From Candidatus Hodarchaeum mangrovi (GTDB lineage Archaea; Asgardarchaeota; Heimdallarchaeia; Hodarchaeales; Hodarchaeaceae): DNA of 38,646 bases. The notes under the pieces were generated by a model. It was given only the letters and a program-made list of their open reading frames with translations, did no database searches and was not told the DNA's origin. Location of the stretch: the NCBI GenBank assembly GCA_016839515.1, contig JAEOUE010000114.1:1-38646 (forward strand), read 5' to 3'. Below are positions 7,716-15,407 of the stretch, in pieces. Position 1 is the stretch's first letter; every line of letters starts with the position of its first letter. Position numbers and translations under genes: made by a program.

Positions 7716-9437
7716 GTGAGATCCTTAATCTCGGACCCTTTTGATGGACCAAGCTGGTTTGAGAGAGGAAAATATCTTTATAGACGAAGTAAATTTAACG
7801 AAGCGCTTAAAGCTTTCAAACAATCCCTACGATTTAATCCTTCACATTTAGAATCTTGGTACTATATTGGTATATGTAATTTTAAAGAAAATCGATTGGT
7901 AGAAGCCGAAAAAGCCTATCTTAATGCCCTGAATTTGGACAAATCACATGTTGATTCATTATTTCACCTAGGTATCACTTTTTATAAGCAAGGTCGCATT
8001 CTTGAGGCCAAGAAAGTTTTTCAAGAAGTTATAAGTATCCAATCAAGTCATATAGATGCCTATAACAATTTAGGGAAAATTTTGTATAAACAGGGAAGAA
8101 TTAAAGAGGCTGAAAAAATTTTTTGGTCTGCTTTATCTCATCATCCCAATCATCCAATGATTTTATCAAATTTAGGAGTTATTTTTGCTAAAGATAACCA
8201 TTTGATAGAAGCTGAGGAAGCATTTCGCATTTCATTAGAATCGAAACCTAATATTGCTCGTACTTGGACTAATCTTGGATCAGTTCTAGAACAAATGGGA
8301 CGAACCACTGAAGCGGAACAAGCTTATACGACAGCTTTGAAACACAAACCTGAATATAATAACGCTTTACATAAACTCAGAAATCTATTAATGAATATAG
8401 GACGGCCAATGGAATCTTTCAAATTTGCTCTTCTACTGGATGATAAAAATGTTAATGTTTGGACAAATCTGGGAACAATGTTAAAAAATGAAGCCCAGCT
8501 TTCTGAGGCTAAAATTGCTTTTAAAAAAGCATTAAAGATAGATTCTTCCTTAGATGATATCTGGATAAATTTAGGCGAAATTCTTGTTGAAGAAAATCGT
8601 TTTGAAGATGCTGAGCTTACCATTAAAGCTGCATTACATCTCAGGCCATATAATTCTTATGCTTGGAATTTATTAGGAGAAGTATTAGAAAAGCAAAAAA
8701 AATATATAGGGGCAAGAAATGCTTATAGAAGATGTTTAATACATGATCCAGAGTTTGTTTCTGCATGGAACAACTTGGGCCTTTTATTAAGTCATTTAAG
8801 AGATTTTAAACAGGCAAAAGAAGCATTTAAAACATTAATTAACATTCAACCAAATATGAAGGAAGGATGGTTCAATTTAGCAAATCTATTTAGCATGGAA
8901 GGAGATACAGAGAGTGCAATGCCAATGTACCAACATGCTCTTACCTGTTCTCCGAATGATCCAGATATTTGGTATAATTTGGGTATTTTGTTTAAAAAAT
9001 CTGAAAACTTATCTGAAGCAGAAGGGGCATTTCGCAAAGTAGTAAAAATCTTACCAAATCACGCTGTTGCTTGGTATCATCTTGGGTTAGTGCTATTTCA
9101 ACAAGACAAGCTTAATGAGGCAAAGAAAGCCTTCTTAACATCCGTACAACATGAGGAAAGTATCTCTCCTTCTTGGTATTTTTTAGGATGTATATTTTTT
9201 TCTGAAAAGAAATTTGAAAAAACTGAAGAATCGTTTAGAAAAGCGCTGAAATATGATCCCTCAAGTGCAATTTGTTGGGCTAACTTAGGTGCTGTCTTAT
9301 TTCTTAAAAAAAGTTTTGAGGAAGCAATTTACACTTTCAGAATGGCTTTAGTAGCTGCACCAGCGAATTGGTACTACAAGAAATCAGTGAAAAACCTTTT
9401 AGACAAATCACAGCAAAATTCATCTTTAATGAAGTAA
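7716..9437 (+). CDS. TPR-repeat protein, 16 repeats
   Basis: The 573-residue soluble protein is made almost wholly of 34-residue tetratricopeptide repeats, about 16 in all. Most fit the pattern W-x2-LG-x7-(E/Q)A-x3-F-x2-AL-x3-P. Repeat 7 (around residues 210-245, ending KFALLLDDKN) is shortened to about 32 residues and lacks the normal second-helix pattern, so it may act as a hinge. No catalytic domain, signal peptide or TM segment is present. TPR arrays of this class form superhelical scaffolds for protein-protein contacts; the partner is unknown. The start is GTG at 7716, supported by AGGAAG seven bases upstream and the lack of a nearer ATG. The next gene follows after about 90 bp on the same strand. 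Confidence 0.9.
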   Translation: MRSLISDPFDGPSWFERGKYLYRRSKFNEALKAFKQSLRFNPSHLESWYYIGICNFKENRLVEAEKAYLNALNLDKSHVDSLFHLGITFYKQGRILEAKKVFQEVISIQSSHIDAYNNLGKILYKQGRIKEAEKIFWSALSHHPNHPMILSNLGVIFAKDNHLIEAEEAFRISLESKPNIARTWTNLGSVLEQMGRTTEAEQAYTTALKHKPEYNNALHKLRNLLMNIGRPMESFKFALLLDDKNVNVWTNLGTMLKNEAQLSEAKIAFKKALKIDSSLDDIWINLGEILVEENRFEDAELTIKAALHLRPYNSYAWNLLGEVLEKQKKYIGARNAYRRCLIHDPEFVSAWNNLGLLLSHLRDFKQAKEAFKTLINIQPNMKEGWFNLANLFSMEGDTESAMPMYQHALTCSPNDPDIWYNLGILFKKSENLSEAEGAFRKVVKILPNHAVAWYHLGLVLFQQDKLNEAKKAFLTSVQHEESISPSWYFLGCIFFSEKKFEKTEESFRKALKYDPSSAICWANLGAVLFLKKSFEEAIYTFRMALVAAPANWYYKKSVKNLLDKSQQNSSLMK

Positions 9438-9526
9438 ATTTTTATGTACAAACATTCTTTCTTATTAAATTATTTTGTGGGTTCTTAAAGATTATAATTT
9501 AACTAACTAAATAAGATGGTTAAGAA

Positions 9527-10084
9527 GTGTGGAAATCAAAAGTTGAACAGAATCAGGATTCGTTAACGATTAGTCCAAGTTTTTCACGCATTCTTCAGTT
9601 TCAATTTCCAAGCTTTCTCCTTTTAATCATAAGTTTTTTCCTTTTTATCATTGGAATAGATAAAATTACTGGAGAGGCATCAAGGAATGATTTATTAGGT
9701 GTAAGTTTACCCTTTATTATAGGATCGGTATTTTTGATCTTAGCTTTCAAATTTATATTAGGCCCTTTGCGGTCAAAAATGACTATCTCTGAGACAGGAG
9801 TTACTTGGACACATATTATGACATCCAGAATTATCAAATGGTCTGAAATCTCTACTATTACAATAATTTATTGCTACTGGTTACTTGAAGGAAAAAATCA
9901 CACTTGGTTGAAAGAATTTCGTATTCGCTTGAAGAATCAAACCATAATTAAATTGGATTTGATTTATTATTCAAAAAGCCAACGAATCTACATTAAAAAT
10001 ACCTTTAAATCGTTTATCCGCAGATTCTCAGATATTAATTTGACAGTTGATTATGAAAAACGAGCAAAATTTTCTTTTAACTGA
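9527..10084 (+). CDS. two-TM protein with PH-like (DUF304-type) domain
   Basis: The 185-residue protein has two hydrophobic segments (about residues 30-47 and 60-78). A C-terminal beta-rich domain follows, with SKMTISETGVTWTH, then IIKWSEISTITI and FRIRLKNQTIIKLDL. The pattern (strand, 'G(V/I)', strand, 'W-x-(D/E)-I', strand) is that of bacterial PH-like domains found after two TM helices in YdbT/DUF304-type membrane proteins. These are thought to help at the membrane surface; function is unknown. The start is GTG at 9527, because TAA lies two codons upstream in the same frame. It may be co-transcribed with the TPR gene. Confidence 0.55.
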   Translation: MWKSKVEQNQDSLTISPSFSRILQFQFPSFLLLIISFFLFIIGIDKITGEASRNDLLGVSLPFIIGSVFLILAFKFILGPLRSKMTISETGVTWTHIMTSRIIKWSEISTITIIYCYWLLEGKNHTWLKEFRIRLKNQTIIKLDLIYYSKSQRIYIKNTFKSFIRRFSDINLTVDYEKRAKFSFN

Positions 10085-10207
10085 AATACACTGTGGCAGG
10101 TTATAATATTTTCTGGGTTGATTTGGCCCGAGGAACACCAGGTAGCATTATAAAAAGAACTATACAGCAGTTTTAACTTTGGAAACAAAAAACGTCTTTT
10201 ATGTGTA

Positions 10208-11080
10208 ATGATTAATTTAAAAGCATTGGAGATCTATCCTATATTGGCTTTCAATATGCGACTCCCTTCAAAATTAACTATTGCTAGTTATCCAGGTGCT
10301 AAAAACAATACAAAAAAACATAGGTCTTTATTCAGTTTAGTCCCACCAAGAATCCCCTTTTTAATTGAACCCTTCACTGGATTGGCCAATTTCTTTATTA
10401 GGATTTCACCTCAAGTTGAACAAGCTTGGTTGAATGATAAAGATCAAGAAATTTTTGCTTTACTCAAATGTATTCAGGATTCCGACCTTTTAAAGGAATT
10501 AAATGAATATATCAATGTACTCCCCTTTGTTGAACGTGAAGATTATTACCAATGGAAGAAGAAAGTATCGACTTCTTTATTAGAACAAGCAATAAAACGT
10601 CTAATAATTTTGAATTGTTCTCCAAATGGGGCTGGAGGAGGATATAGCTTTGAAAAAGCTCATTCTAATTGGTATATTACTAAGCCCGATAAACTGAGGT
10701 TAATTAATAGGATATTCAATCGTAAATCAGTAAATATAACCAATTTGGACTATTCTGAAGTTTTTAAACAACAAGCTACAGCTATAACTGATCAAGACCC
10801 ATTTTGGTATCTTGATCCTCCTTATTATGATTCAACAAAAAAGGGAAATTTGTATGGAAAAGGGATGAATAATATTGATTGGCCAACTTTAAAATCATAT
10901 CTTGGGGAACTCTCCGATTTATGGATTCTATCTAATCGGGATTCCATTTTTATACGAGATCTATTCGCAGAATTTTATATGTATAGTTACATCACTTATA
11001 GTGGTCCGAATAATACATTTCGTCGTAATACCGAGTTAATAATCAGTAATTACCCTATTAAACTGAGATTTCAGCATTGA
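10208..11080 (+). CDS. D12-class DNA adenine methyltransferase (Dam-like), orphan
   Basis: The 290-residue protein has alpha-class N6-adenine methyltransferase motifs in order. YPGAK (residues 28-32) is motif X, EPFTGLANFF (54-63) is the SAM-binding motif I, NDKD (76-79) is the strand-2 acidic site, and DPPYYD (203-208) is the catalytic motif IV. The variable part between about 85 and 195 would hold the target-recognition region. The length fits a single-domain Dam/MboIA-type enzyme. No restriction endonuclease or specificity gene is near, so it appears to be an orphan, perhaps marking DNA for regulation or protection, or a remnant of a restriction-modification system. Start ATG at 10208; a second ATG at 10256 sits closer to motif X and is also possible. 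The target sequence cannot be read from the protein. Confidence 0.85.
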   Translation: MINLKALEIYPILAFNMRLPSKLTIASYPGAKNNTKKHRSLFSLVPPRIPFLIEPFTGLANFFIRISPQVEQAWLNDKDQEIFALLKCIQDSDLLKELNEYINVLPFVEREDYYQWKKKVSTSLLEQAIKRLIILNCSPNGAGGGYSFEKAHSNWYITKPDKLRLINRIFNRKSVNITNLDYSEVFKQQATAITDQDPFWYLDPPYYDSTKKGNLYGKGMNNIDWPTLKSYLGELSDLWILSNRDSIFIRDLFAEFYMYSYITYSGPNNTFRRNTELIISNYPIKLRFQH

Positions 11081-11140
11081 ACTCGTAATTTTCACTCTCT
11101 GGGCCTTTTCATTGAGGAATTTTTCATTATTGATTGTATA

Positions 11141-12049
11141 TCAGCTTAGGAGACCTTCACGATCGAAAAGTTTCGAAGCTAACCATAAGACAATCACTAT
11201 TACGAAGAAAATGTTAATCATGTGAAAAATTACATCAAACCAAACATTTCCTAATAACAAGTAATCATTTGTAGAAAAATAATTTGGTAGCATAGCTTTC
11301 TGAAAAATTGCTAGGGCATGTTCCCAAGGGATTAGGTATAGCAAAAGTGGTAAACTTGAGTTCCAAGTTCCACTCATTACTTCAGGTATACCTGTAAATA
11401 GGTTTATAGTAAGAAAAAAGAGAAGTGGGAACATTAAAAAGGAAAATAATTGCCTTGATGTTTCTGCACTTTTTGCAAGAGAAGCAACAGAGATTCCTAT
11501 TCCTAAATTCAAAAGTGTACAAAGAAATAATGTTAAGGTAAGTGCTGGAATCAAACTCACAGGAACATTTATCGAAAACACAATAGAGTTCCAACCATTT
11601 GCTGGAGCGATAATGCTATTCGTGATATCTAGGTAGAGTATAAAACAAACAAGATTTATAACTACTGAAATCAGTCCCAAAACAGCTCCAGCTAAAAACT
11701 TAGCCTGTAATATTTTATGTCGAGATATAGGAAGACTTAATAAAGATTCCATGGTTTTATTTTGTATTTCTCCTGCAAAAGAAGCAGAAACAAACGGAAT
11801 GATTGTGATCGATGCCACAATAATAGCGATCATTAACGGCATTCCTAAATCAATTAAAATTGTTTCATCTAATTGGACATCTATACTTGCACTACCTCCC
11901 TCAGCTATTCCTAATCGTAATAAGGGTAAGATTATTTGGAATCCCCACATAATGATTGGCATAAGAATTACCATCATCATAATTCCACGTGTTCGTCGAG
12001 CAGTTTGTAACTCCCGTTTGAATAAATAGTTTAATTGTCGATATGTCAT
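11141..12049 (-). CDS. ABC-2 type transporter permease
   Basis: The 302-residue protein has six hydrophobic segments and the layout of ABC-2 permeases: a cytoplasmic N-terminus (LNYLFKRELQTARRTRGI), a large first loop after TM1, then EIQNKTMESLLSLPISRHKILQAKFL between TM2 and TM3. That last segment is the conserved coupling region of Na+/multidrug efflux permeases of the NatB/YhaP type. It follows the ATPase gene by 13 bp and is last in the four-gene minus-strand operon. With that ATPase it should form an exporter; the substrate is unknown. Confidence 0.85.
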   Translation of the reverse strand: MTYRQLNYLFKRELQTARRTRGIMMMVILMPIIMWGFQIILPLLRLGIAEGGSASIDVQLDETILIDLGMPLMIAIIVASITIIPFVSASFAGEIQNKTMESLLSLPISRHKILQAKFLAGAVLGLISVVINLVCFILYLDITNSIIAPANGWNSIVFSINVPVSLIPALTLTLFLCTLLNLGIGISVASLAKSAETSRQLFSFLMFPLLFFLTINLFTGIPEVMSGTWNSSLPLLLYLIPWEHALAIFQKAMLPNYFSTNDYLLLGNVWFDVIFHMINIFFVIVIVLWLASKLFDREGLLS

Positions 12050-12062
12050 TTTAATTTCTCTC

Positions 12063-12824
12063 CTAGGTCTTTATCGTTGCTTCTAATCTTGCTTTTCTTA
12101 CCAGCTTTGTGTATACATCCTTGATGTCTTGGACATTGTGTTCTACTTCAAGATCAGCTGGTGTTCCTAGTGCAATAATTCTTCCGTTTACAATAATAGC
12201 CACACGATCGCAGAGTTCATTAATATCTGTAAGATCATGGGTAGTTAAAAAAATCGATTTATTCTGGGAGCTTAAGTTCTGAATGAGAGTTCTAATTGTT
12301 TGAGCTCCAAGTATATCGATTCCTGTAGTAGGTTCATCAAGAAAAATAAGATCTGGATCCGTAATTAAAGTTGATGCAACCATGACTCGTCTTTTCATTC
12401 CACCACTGAAGGTTTTTGTCAGTTCGTGTTGACGATCAACTAGTTCCACAACTTCTAAAAGTTCATCAGTTCTTTTTTCTAATTCTTCTTTTGGAATAAC
12501 ATCACCAGAATGAATTCCTCCTTGATAAAGAATATTTTCACGAGCTGTCAACATTTCAACACAGTTTGCTTCTTGCGGAAGTAAGGAGGAACGTTTTCGG
12601 ATTTCATACATATCTCGTACTATATCATACTGATTAAAGAGGGTAGCACTTCCACTTGTGGGCCTAATTAATCCAAGTAAACATCGAATCAAGGTAGTTT
12701 TTCCTGATCCATTGGGCCCAAGCAATCCAAATATTTCTCCTCTTTTTACAGTCAAAGAAACTTCTTGCAAAGCAATAGTGTTTCTAAAACGTTTAGAAAG
12801 ATTGTTTATTTCAATAACATACAT
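12063..12824 (-). CDS. ABC transporter ATP-binding protein
   Basis: The 253-residue nucleotide-binding subunit has Walker A GPNGSGKT (residues 36-43), a Q-loop in SLLPQEAN, the signature TFSGGMKRR, Walker B LIFLDEPTTGID and the H-loop TTHD. It belongs to the CcmA/NatA type that pairs with ABC-2 permeases. Its ATG directly follows the TAA of the winged-helix gene with no gap, and the permease follows after 13 bp, so the three are certainly one transcription unit. It powers the export function of the neighbouring permease. Confidence 0.93.
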   Translation of the reverse strand: MYVIEINNLSKRFRNTIALQEVSLTVKRGEIFGLLGPNGSGKTTLIRCLLGLIRPTSGSATLFNQYDIVRDMYEIRKRSSLLPQEANCVEMLTARENILYQGGIHSGDVIPKEELEKRTDELLEVVELVDRQHELTKTFSGGMKRRVMVASTLITDPDLIFLDEPTTGIDILGAQTIRTLIQNLSSQNKSIFLTTHDLTDINELCDRVAIIVNGRIIALGTPADLEVEHNVQDIKDVYTKLVRKARLEATIKT

Positions 12825-13133
12825 TTAAAATCGCTTCTTTTTTTCGTGGGTGAAGAATCTTGTAATTAATGTGTAATATTGAAGAAGAGCCTCTTCTCCT
12901 TTCTCTGTTGTAACATATTCTATAGTTCCAAAATTATTTAGTTCTTTAATTAAGCCTCGTGAAATTAAGAATTGAATCGCACCTTTAAAGGTGCTTGTTT
13001 TGATTCTTAAGTTTGCTCGAAGCCAAGTTTGAGTTCTAGGAGTTCTTACGCATGTTTCCAAGAATTCTGACCAGATTTCGAATCGAGAACGACGAGAGGA
13101 ATAATAAGTAGGAGAGCGATCTTTTTCTGACAT
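12825..13133 (-). CDS. small winged-helix DNA-binding protein
   Basis: The 102-residue basic protein fits the archaeal one-domain winged helix (HTH_45-like) pattern: SRFEIWSEFLETC for helix 1, then TQTWLRANLRIKTSTFKGAIQFLISRGLIKEL for helices 2-3, a short wing (GTIEYVTTEKGEEALLQYY) and a C-terminal helix. It lies between the membrane protein gene (2-bp gap) and the ATPase gene (0-bp gap). That placement suggests it regulates this transporter operon. The palindrome at 13847-13867, just before the first gene, is a candidate target. Confidence 0.78.
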   Translation of the reverse strand: MSEKDRSPTYYSSRRSRFEIWSEFLETCVRTPRTQTWLRANLRIKTSTFKGAIQFLISRGLIKELNNFGTIEYVTTEKGEEALLQYYTLITRFFTHEKKKRF

Positions 13134-13135
13134 AA

Positions 13136-13837
13136 TTATGTCTCCTCAACATCGATAAAAGGTAGTGATTCAAGACTTTCAGCCCAAAAACGTAATTCTT
13201 CAAATGTCCTTATCCATTGTTGAAAATTTTCTCTGGCTTTTAACCCATGCCACACCATTGCTCCATAAGTAAGAAAGACGCCAATATATGAGATTAAAAG
13301 CCAAAATAATGTGTCAAATGTTTGTGGATCAATAAAAATAACAAAAATAATATGGTTAATAATTAATATTATAATCCCAATAATTAATTGAATTATCCAT
13401 CCTTTTGACAGATATAATCTTGGAGTTATTGATACAGATGAATCCTTTAAAGGATAATAGAGCATAGAATGTATCTGACTAATATAAGACGTTATCCCTT
13501 CATAGATCCCTAAGTGTTCTTGAGCAGGTTTCATTCCTATTAATTTAAATCGTGAATCTAATTCCCTCCAAAAAGGAAAAAGAATTCGAATATTATTCAA
13601 TGCAACAAGAACCAAGATAAATGTGTTAAATGAAATAAAAAATATATCAAATGATTCAAACTGTTCTCCTATAAGAAAGAACGTTGAAAGAAATAATAAA
13701 TACATGATTATAACATAAAGGCTCGAAAATAGTTGTTTATTGATCAATTTATGCCCTTTTTGGAGGGTTTGTATCAATTCATTCTGTTTCTCGGATAGCC
13801 CATTTCTCTCGCTTTTCTGATTTCTCACTGACAACAC
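13136..13837 (-). CDS. hypothetical four-TM membrane protein of the ABC-2 operon
   Basis: I do not recognise this protein. It has a charged N-terminal helix (residues ~10-35), paired TM segments at about 38-58 and 66-88, a soluble loop of ~55 residues, and a second TM pair at about 147-168 and 178-198. A tryptophan-rich tail follows (FQQWIRTFEELRFW). It is the first gene of the operon encoding the small winged-helix protein and the ABC-2 transporter, so it may sense a signal for, or form part of, that export system. The start is uncertain: no ATG occurs in the first 50 codons, and TTG (13840), GTG (13837), TTG (13834) and GTG (13828) are all possible. I chose GTG 13837. Confidence 0.65.
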   Translation of the reverse strand: MLSVRNQKSERNGLSEKQNELIQTLQKGHKLINKQLFSSLYVIIMYLLFLSTFFLIGEQFESFDIFFISFNTFILVLVALNNIRILFPFWRELDSRFKLIGMKPAQEHLGIYEGITSYISQIHSMLYYPLKDSSVSITPRLYLSKGWIIQLIIGIIILIINHIIFVIFIDPQTFDTLFWLLISYIGVFLTYGAMVWHGLKARENFQQWIRTFEELRFWAESLESLPFIDVEET

Positions 13838-13846
13838 CAAATAACC

Positions 13847-13867
13847 TTAAATATTACTAGTATTTAA
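13847..13867 (-). promoter_or_regulatory. near-perfect palindrome at the start of the ABC-2 operon
   Basis: TTAAATA (13847-13853) and TATTTAA (13861-13867) are perfect 7-bp arms. The 7-bp core TTACTAG is symmetric except for one pair, giving a 21-bp palindrome centred on 13857. It lies 10-30 bp upstream of the first start codon, where a TATA box for a leaderless message belongs, and the AT-rich arm could itself be that box. It is a likely operator for the winged-helix protein encoded in the operon (inference). Confidence 0.5.
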
Positions 13868-13974
13868 TACAGAAGGGACTTAAAGACCCTGCTCAAAAAA
13901 GTCAGGCTGTGACACTGAAAATCAATTAAGAAAGTTTAAGATGAATTTAATCTTATAATTTATCTCATAAAGAT

Positions 13975-14370
13975 ATGAAAGTGATCTTTCATTATGGAAA
14001 AGTAACTATACACATTTTTAAAAAATCTTTTACAATTTCCCCGCCAAAATGCTCGTCACTTGGTTTTATTTTCAGTATTCAGAAAAAATAGTTTGCAAAT
14101 TTAGGAGATACAATATTTTTACCAGAATGGAAAATTAATCCTCCATTTAAACACCCTGATATCTTGATGATCCCTGTTGGAGGTCAAATGACAATGGGAC
14201 CACAAGATGGAGTAGATTTTGTCGAATTTGTCCAACCAAAAATGGTTATTCCATGTCACTATAATTGGGATATTTTATTTTATAAAAGGAAGACAGATGT
14301 TTCAAATCTTAGAAATCTCGGTGAAAAAATGGATATCCTCTTTAAGGAGATGTATCTGTGTGAACAATAG
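13975..14370 (+). pseudogene. decayed UlaG-like metallo-beta-lactamase-fold gene
   Basis: One plus-strand frame encodes PPKCSSLGFIFSIQKK (about 14041-14088), then an in-frame TAG at 14089, then FANLGDTIFLPEW and, from 14158, DILMIPVGGQMTMGPQDG and VQPKMVIPCHYN. These match the C-terminal half of UlaG-like MBL hydrolases: the S-L-G-F strand, the GDT metal-ligand loop, the MIP-GG-TMG segment and the final PCHYN histidine. The front half, with the HxHxDH zinc site, is missing upstream; TAA at 13948 closes the frame. The TAG falls where the family usually has an aromatic residue before the GDT loop. So the gene has lost its N-terminus and has a nonsense codon. A functional short protein from 14164 is unlikely because the zinc site is gone. 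Confidence 0.7.
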
Positions 14371-14558
14371 GTATTTTAATTTATCGAATTTTCTAGAAAA
14401 CATCAGTAATATTTGCACTAAAAATACCTAGTATAGCGTAAAAACATCATTAAAATTTATTTTATAAACCGTTTATTCTTAATAATACTCTTTTTGCCGT
14501 TATCAATTCGTTCTAAAAGAAATTTTTTATTAGAAAAGGAGGAATAGGAGAGACGATC

Positions 14559-15350
14559 ATGAATAAAGAAACTCCTTATCTCCAACAACTTACTAATAAT
14601 ATTTTGTATTTTCCTGGACATGCAAATATTACTGTATTAAACTTAGGAAAAACAAGTTTAATGATTGAGTGTGGGAGAAATATTGTAGAAACTGCTGAGA
14701 TTCGAAAACAGGCTGAAAATATTCTTAAAAATAAGATAAAATATGTTGCTATAACACATTTTCATTCTGATCATACTCACAGTATGCCATTAGTTGAAGA
14801 CTGTCAAATTATTGCATCAAAAAAGTCACTTGAGTTTTTAAAAGCAGCGAAGCGTACACCAGTGAAAAATTCCCGATTGATCTTTCCAAATACTATTTTT
14901 GAGAACCAATTTATCCTTAAAGAAGGGAATTTTGAAGTCATTATTAAAAAAACAGGTGGACACACCGCTGATTCTAGTTATATTTATTCTTCTCAACATA
15001 AATTGCTTGCTACAGGTGATAATCTACGTTCTGATTTTCTCTGGGGAGGACGAGGAGGGAATCCAGAGGACTGGATTTCTGCTTTGAAAGAATATGTATC
15101 TCTTGATCCTGAATACATCATCATTGGTCATGGTGAGATTATGACAAAGGATGAAGTTAGTGCTATTCTTTCGTATGTTCTTGAGGTTAATCAGCTTCTT
15201 ATCACTCTTTCAAAGGAATCTCTTAAAGAATCTGAGATTCTCCCCAAAATACAAGAAATCAAACCACATGGGAAGTTCAAAGTTTTTATTCATGAAAGTA
15301 CAGTCATTCAATGGTGTAAATATTACCTTAAAAATACTCAGAAAGGCTAA
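14559..15350 (+). CDS. MBL-fold metallohydrolase, glyoxalase II-like
   Basis: The 263-residue protein has a complete binuclear metal set of the glyoxalase II type: H67-x-H69-x-D71-H72 in THFHSDH, H135 in GGHT, D154 in ATGDN and H191 in IIGHGE. The C-terminal ~65 residues are helical and end in a basic segment, as in MBL hydrolases with a small substrate-covering domain. It is a soluble hydrolase of thioesters, lactones or phosphoesters; the substrate cannot be given. The ribosome binding site is good: AGGAG at 14546-14550, 8 nt before the ATG, with GGAGG further up. It follows the decayed MBL gene but is of a different subgroup, so it is not simply a duplicate of it. Confidence 0.85.
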   Translation: MNKETPYLQQLTNNILYFPGHANITVLNLGKTSLMIECGRNIVETAEIRKQAENILKNKIKYVAITHFHSDHTHSMPLVEDCQIIASKKSLEFLKAAKRTPVKNSRLIFPNTIFENQFILKEGNFEVIIKKTGGHTADSSYIYSSQHKLLATGDNLRSDFLWGGRGGNPEDWISALKEYVSLDPEYIIIGHGEIMTKDEVSAILSYVLEVNQLLITLSKESLKESEILPKIQEIKPHGKFKVFIHESTVIQWCKYYLKNTQKG

Positions 15351-15407
15351 TTATAATATCAACCACTTTTTAGATTGTGGTTCGATGAAAAGAGATTATT
15401 AATTATT

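Noticed and set aside
10208..13840. Methylase plus neighbouring genes as a restriction-modification or phage-defence system
   Set aside because: The genes beside the methylase are a PH-like membrane protein and an ABC-2 transporter operon on the other strand; no nuclease, helicase or other defence domain is visible.
13975..15350. The decayed and the intact MBL genes as one frameshifted gene or a simple tandem duplication
   Set aside because: The remnant has a UlaG-like C-terminus (MIPVGG...PCHYN) while the intact gene is glyoxalase II-like with its own ribosome binding site and full metal set; they belong to different subgroups.
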